Below, in pieces: positions 34,038 to 35,166 of a stretch of DNA of 35,166 nucleotides. Position numbers and translations under genes: made by a program. The first letter of the stretch is position 1; every line of letters begins with the position of its first letter. The stretch lies in NCBI GenBank assembly GCA_025054875.1, contig JANWYS010000015.1:1-35166 (forward strand). Direction: 5' to 3'. Under the pieces are notes generated by a model. The model made no database searches and was not told the DNA's origin. It worked only from the letters and a program-made list of their open reading frames with translations. This DNA is from Cytophagaceae bacterium (GTDB lineage: Bacteria; Bacteroidota; Bacteroidia; Cytophagales; Cytophagaceae).

Positions 34038-35030
34038 TCATGAAGTTAAATGGTAAAGCAAAAAGATACTAGTAAGATACAACAAAAGAATGATAAACGG
34101 AGTAGCCGCTATCGCAAACTTTTTTGGACGTGATGGATAAATAAGGCCAATAATAACGATAGCTGACATACTCATGACAAACAGCACTGAAAGCAAATGC
34201 ATATCATTGGAATGTTTCAATAAATGCCCTTTGGTGTAGACCACATCATCTATGAACAGAATGAATATATTGAAAATGTTGCTGCCTACAAGATTTCCCG
34301 CCGCCATATCGGGAGAGCCCGTGCCTACAGCAGCCACAGATACTGATATTTCCGGCAAGGACGTGCTTACAGCTAAAAATAAAGTACCCGCAAAAGACTT
34401 ACTTATACCTGCCTCTTCGGCAATATGCTCAGCAAAATAAGGCAACGCCAACGCTGCTCCGGTAATGACCGTAGCAAACAAAAAATATTTAATCAACACT
34501 GGCTTCAAATTACCTTCATGGCTGCTTGCCTTATGAGTACTGAAGTCTTGATGTATCTTTTTTTGGTATTTGTACATAGTGTGTACCGATATAAAATAAG
34601 TAACTGCAAAACCTACACTGGTGAAGGCCATAGAAGGAACAATCATGATTTCTTCTGTCAGGAAAATACCCACCCCACACATACCTAAAAGTATTATCCC
34701 AAAAGAAGCCGCTAAAATATGGCTTTGAGACAATCCGCTAAACAGGGGTTTGTGTTTTGGTGTAAATACATCCATGAGAGAAAGTATCGCCAGATTGCAT
34801 GCGCAACTTCCTAATATATCGCCCACAGCCAGGTCTGCTGATTGCACTATAGCCGATGAACTTATGCCTACCATAAGTTCAGGCAACGATGTCACTGTAG
34901 ACATCAAAACAAGACCTATCCAGGCTCTGCCCATTCCGGTGAGGTCTGCCATCAACTCTCCATAGTGAGAGAGTTTACGTCCTGCCCAAAAAATAATGGC
35001 AGCACAAAAAACGAATCCGACAAAATTCAT
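34038..35030 (-). CDS. CaCA-family Na+/Ca2+ exchanger (YrbG-like)
   Basis: An inner-membrane antiporter of 330 residues with about ten helices in two inverted halves. Alpha-1 repeat: STVTSLPELMVGISSS followed by LAVGDILGSCACNLAIL; alpha-2 repeat: AVSTSLPEISVSVAAVG followed by MAAGNLVGSNIFNIF. Both hold the conserved acidic residue after SLP that binds Ca2+. Alpha-1 has Asp-Ile-Leu in place of the usual Asn-x-x of GNxxGSN and Cys-Ala-Cys where Asn-Ile-x is common, so its ion site is somewhat atypical. It is first in a two-gene unit with the Ca2+-ATPase, 3 bp apart. Only 64 bp separate its start from the IS1595 boundary, so that insertion may affect its expression. Confidence 0.9.
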   Translation of the reverse strand: MNFVGFVFCAAIIFWAGRKLSHYGELMADLTGMGRAWIGLVLMSTVTSLPELMVGISSSAIVQSADLAVGDILGSCACNLAILSLMDVFTPKHKPLFSGLSQSHILAASFGIILLGMCGVGIFLTEEIMIVPSMAFTSVGFAVTYFISVHTMYKYQKKIHQDFSTHKASSHEGNLKPVLIKYFLFATVITGAALALPYFAEHIAEEAGISKSFAGTLFLAVSTSLPEISVSVAAVGTGSPDMAAGNLVGSNIFNIFILFIDDVVYTKGHLLKHSNDMHLLSVLFVMSMSAIVIIGLIYPSRPKKFAIAATPFIILLLYLTSIFLLYHLTS

Positions 35031-35093
35031 AAGGCTACCTTAAAAAGGAATTCTAACATAATGATGTTTTTCATCTGTCTAAATTACACAACT

Positions 35094-35166
35094 GAATTAG
35101 GCATTTAAGCGATAATCATTTTACATGTTCTCGGCGGGTGTGCTATCATTCTTCTCATCAGGTTCT
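35094..35166 (-). mobile_element. IS1595-family insertion sequence, 3' end only (inverted relative to 1-127)
   Basis: Seventy-three bases match the reverse complement of 55-127 with one substitution, ending sharply at 35094. The interior-facing terminus again begins GAATTAGGCATTTAAGC. The flanks differ from those of the left copy, so these are two independent insertions of the same element. The rest is cut by the window end. Confidence 0.75.
35105..35166 (-). CDS. IS1595-family transposase, C-terminal fragment (runs off window)
   Basis: The last 19 complete codons, NLMRRMIAHPPRTCKMIIA, plus a partial Glu codon, are present. They equal the left copy except for Cys in place of Tyr in the TYK motif. 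The TYK tyrosine is common in the family, so this copy may be slightly diverged, but activity cannot be judged from so little. Confidence 0.7.
   Translation of the reverse strand, partial: NLMRRMIAHPPRTCKMIIA

Overview
The window reads as a piece of a moderately AT-rich Bacteroidetes (Bacteroidota) chromosome. Lineage markers are a fused SecDF, a TonB-dependent receptor with an N-terminal carboxypeptidase-regulatory-like domain, an S46 peptidase, a DUF349 repeat protein, a DUF3109 protein, a two-gene transketolase, A-rich leaders without clear Shine-Dalgarno sequences, and one promoter matching the TTTG / TAnnTTTG consensus. Nearly all genes are housekeeping, metabolic or envelope genes. I see no phage, CRISPR, toxin-antitoxin or recognisable defence locus.

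Layout. Both ends are cut inside two inverted, almost identical copies of an IS1595-type (ISXO2-like) insertion sequence (1-127 on +, 35094-35166 on -). The left copy truncates a DUF805 membrane-protein gene (127-399). Next is an internally deleted IS1380-type element (702-1080); a second, differently deleted copy lies about 30 kb away in the same orientation (30822-31367). Between them: hemH, tRNA-Arg(CCG), kdsA with a TPMT-like methyltransferase, a membrane-anchored coiled-coil protein, dapA, a DUF3109 protein, glgB, a TonB-dependent receptor, pdxH, yqgE with a DUF349 protein, tRNA-Thr(TGT), a small secreted protein, secDF, a Y-family DNA polymerase, a lactate-permease-family transporter, a split transketolase, an LD-carboxypeptidase with a Skp/OmpH chaperone, an S46 dipeptidyl-peptidase, and a HAD phosphatase overlapping a site-2-protease-like M50 peptidase. 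After the second IS1380 remnant is a tight Ca2+-ATPase plus Na+/Ca2+-exchanger pair.

How genes relate. Probable operons on sequence spacing: TPMT-kdsA (zero gap), glgB-DUF3109, yqgE-DUF349, transketolase N-C subunits, skp-LD-carboxypeptidase, HAD-M50 (8-bp overlap), and exchanger-Ca2+-ATPase (3-bp gap). Envelope biogenesis is well represented: KDO synthesis (kdsA), diaminopimelate/lysine synthesis (dapA), Sec export (secDF), periplasmic chaperone (skp) and peptidoglycan recycling (LD-carboxypeptidase).

The non-coding DNA is the least ordinary part: two copies of a GC-rich, hairpin-dense dispersed element (11127-11253 and 19132-19257), a nested inverted repeat downstream of pdxH (11717-11778), a very long hairpin between convergent genes (24745-24791), an 18-bp perfect palindrome upstream of the S46 peptidase gene (28695-28712), and the IS1380 remnant whose end lies 27 bp from the hemH start codon. 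I did not find a convincing new multi-gene system.
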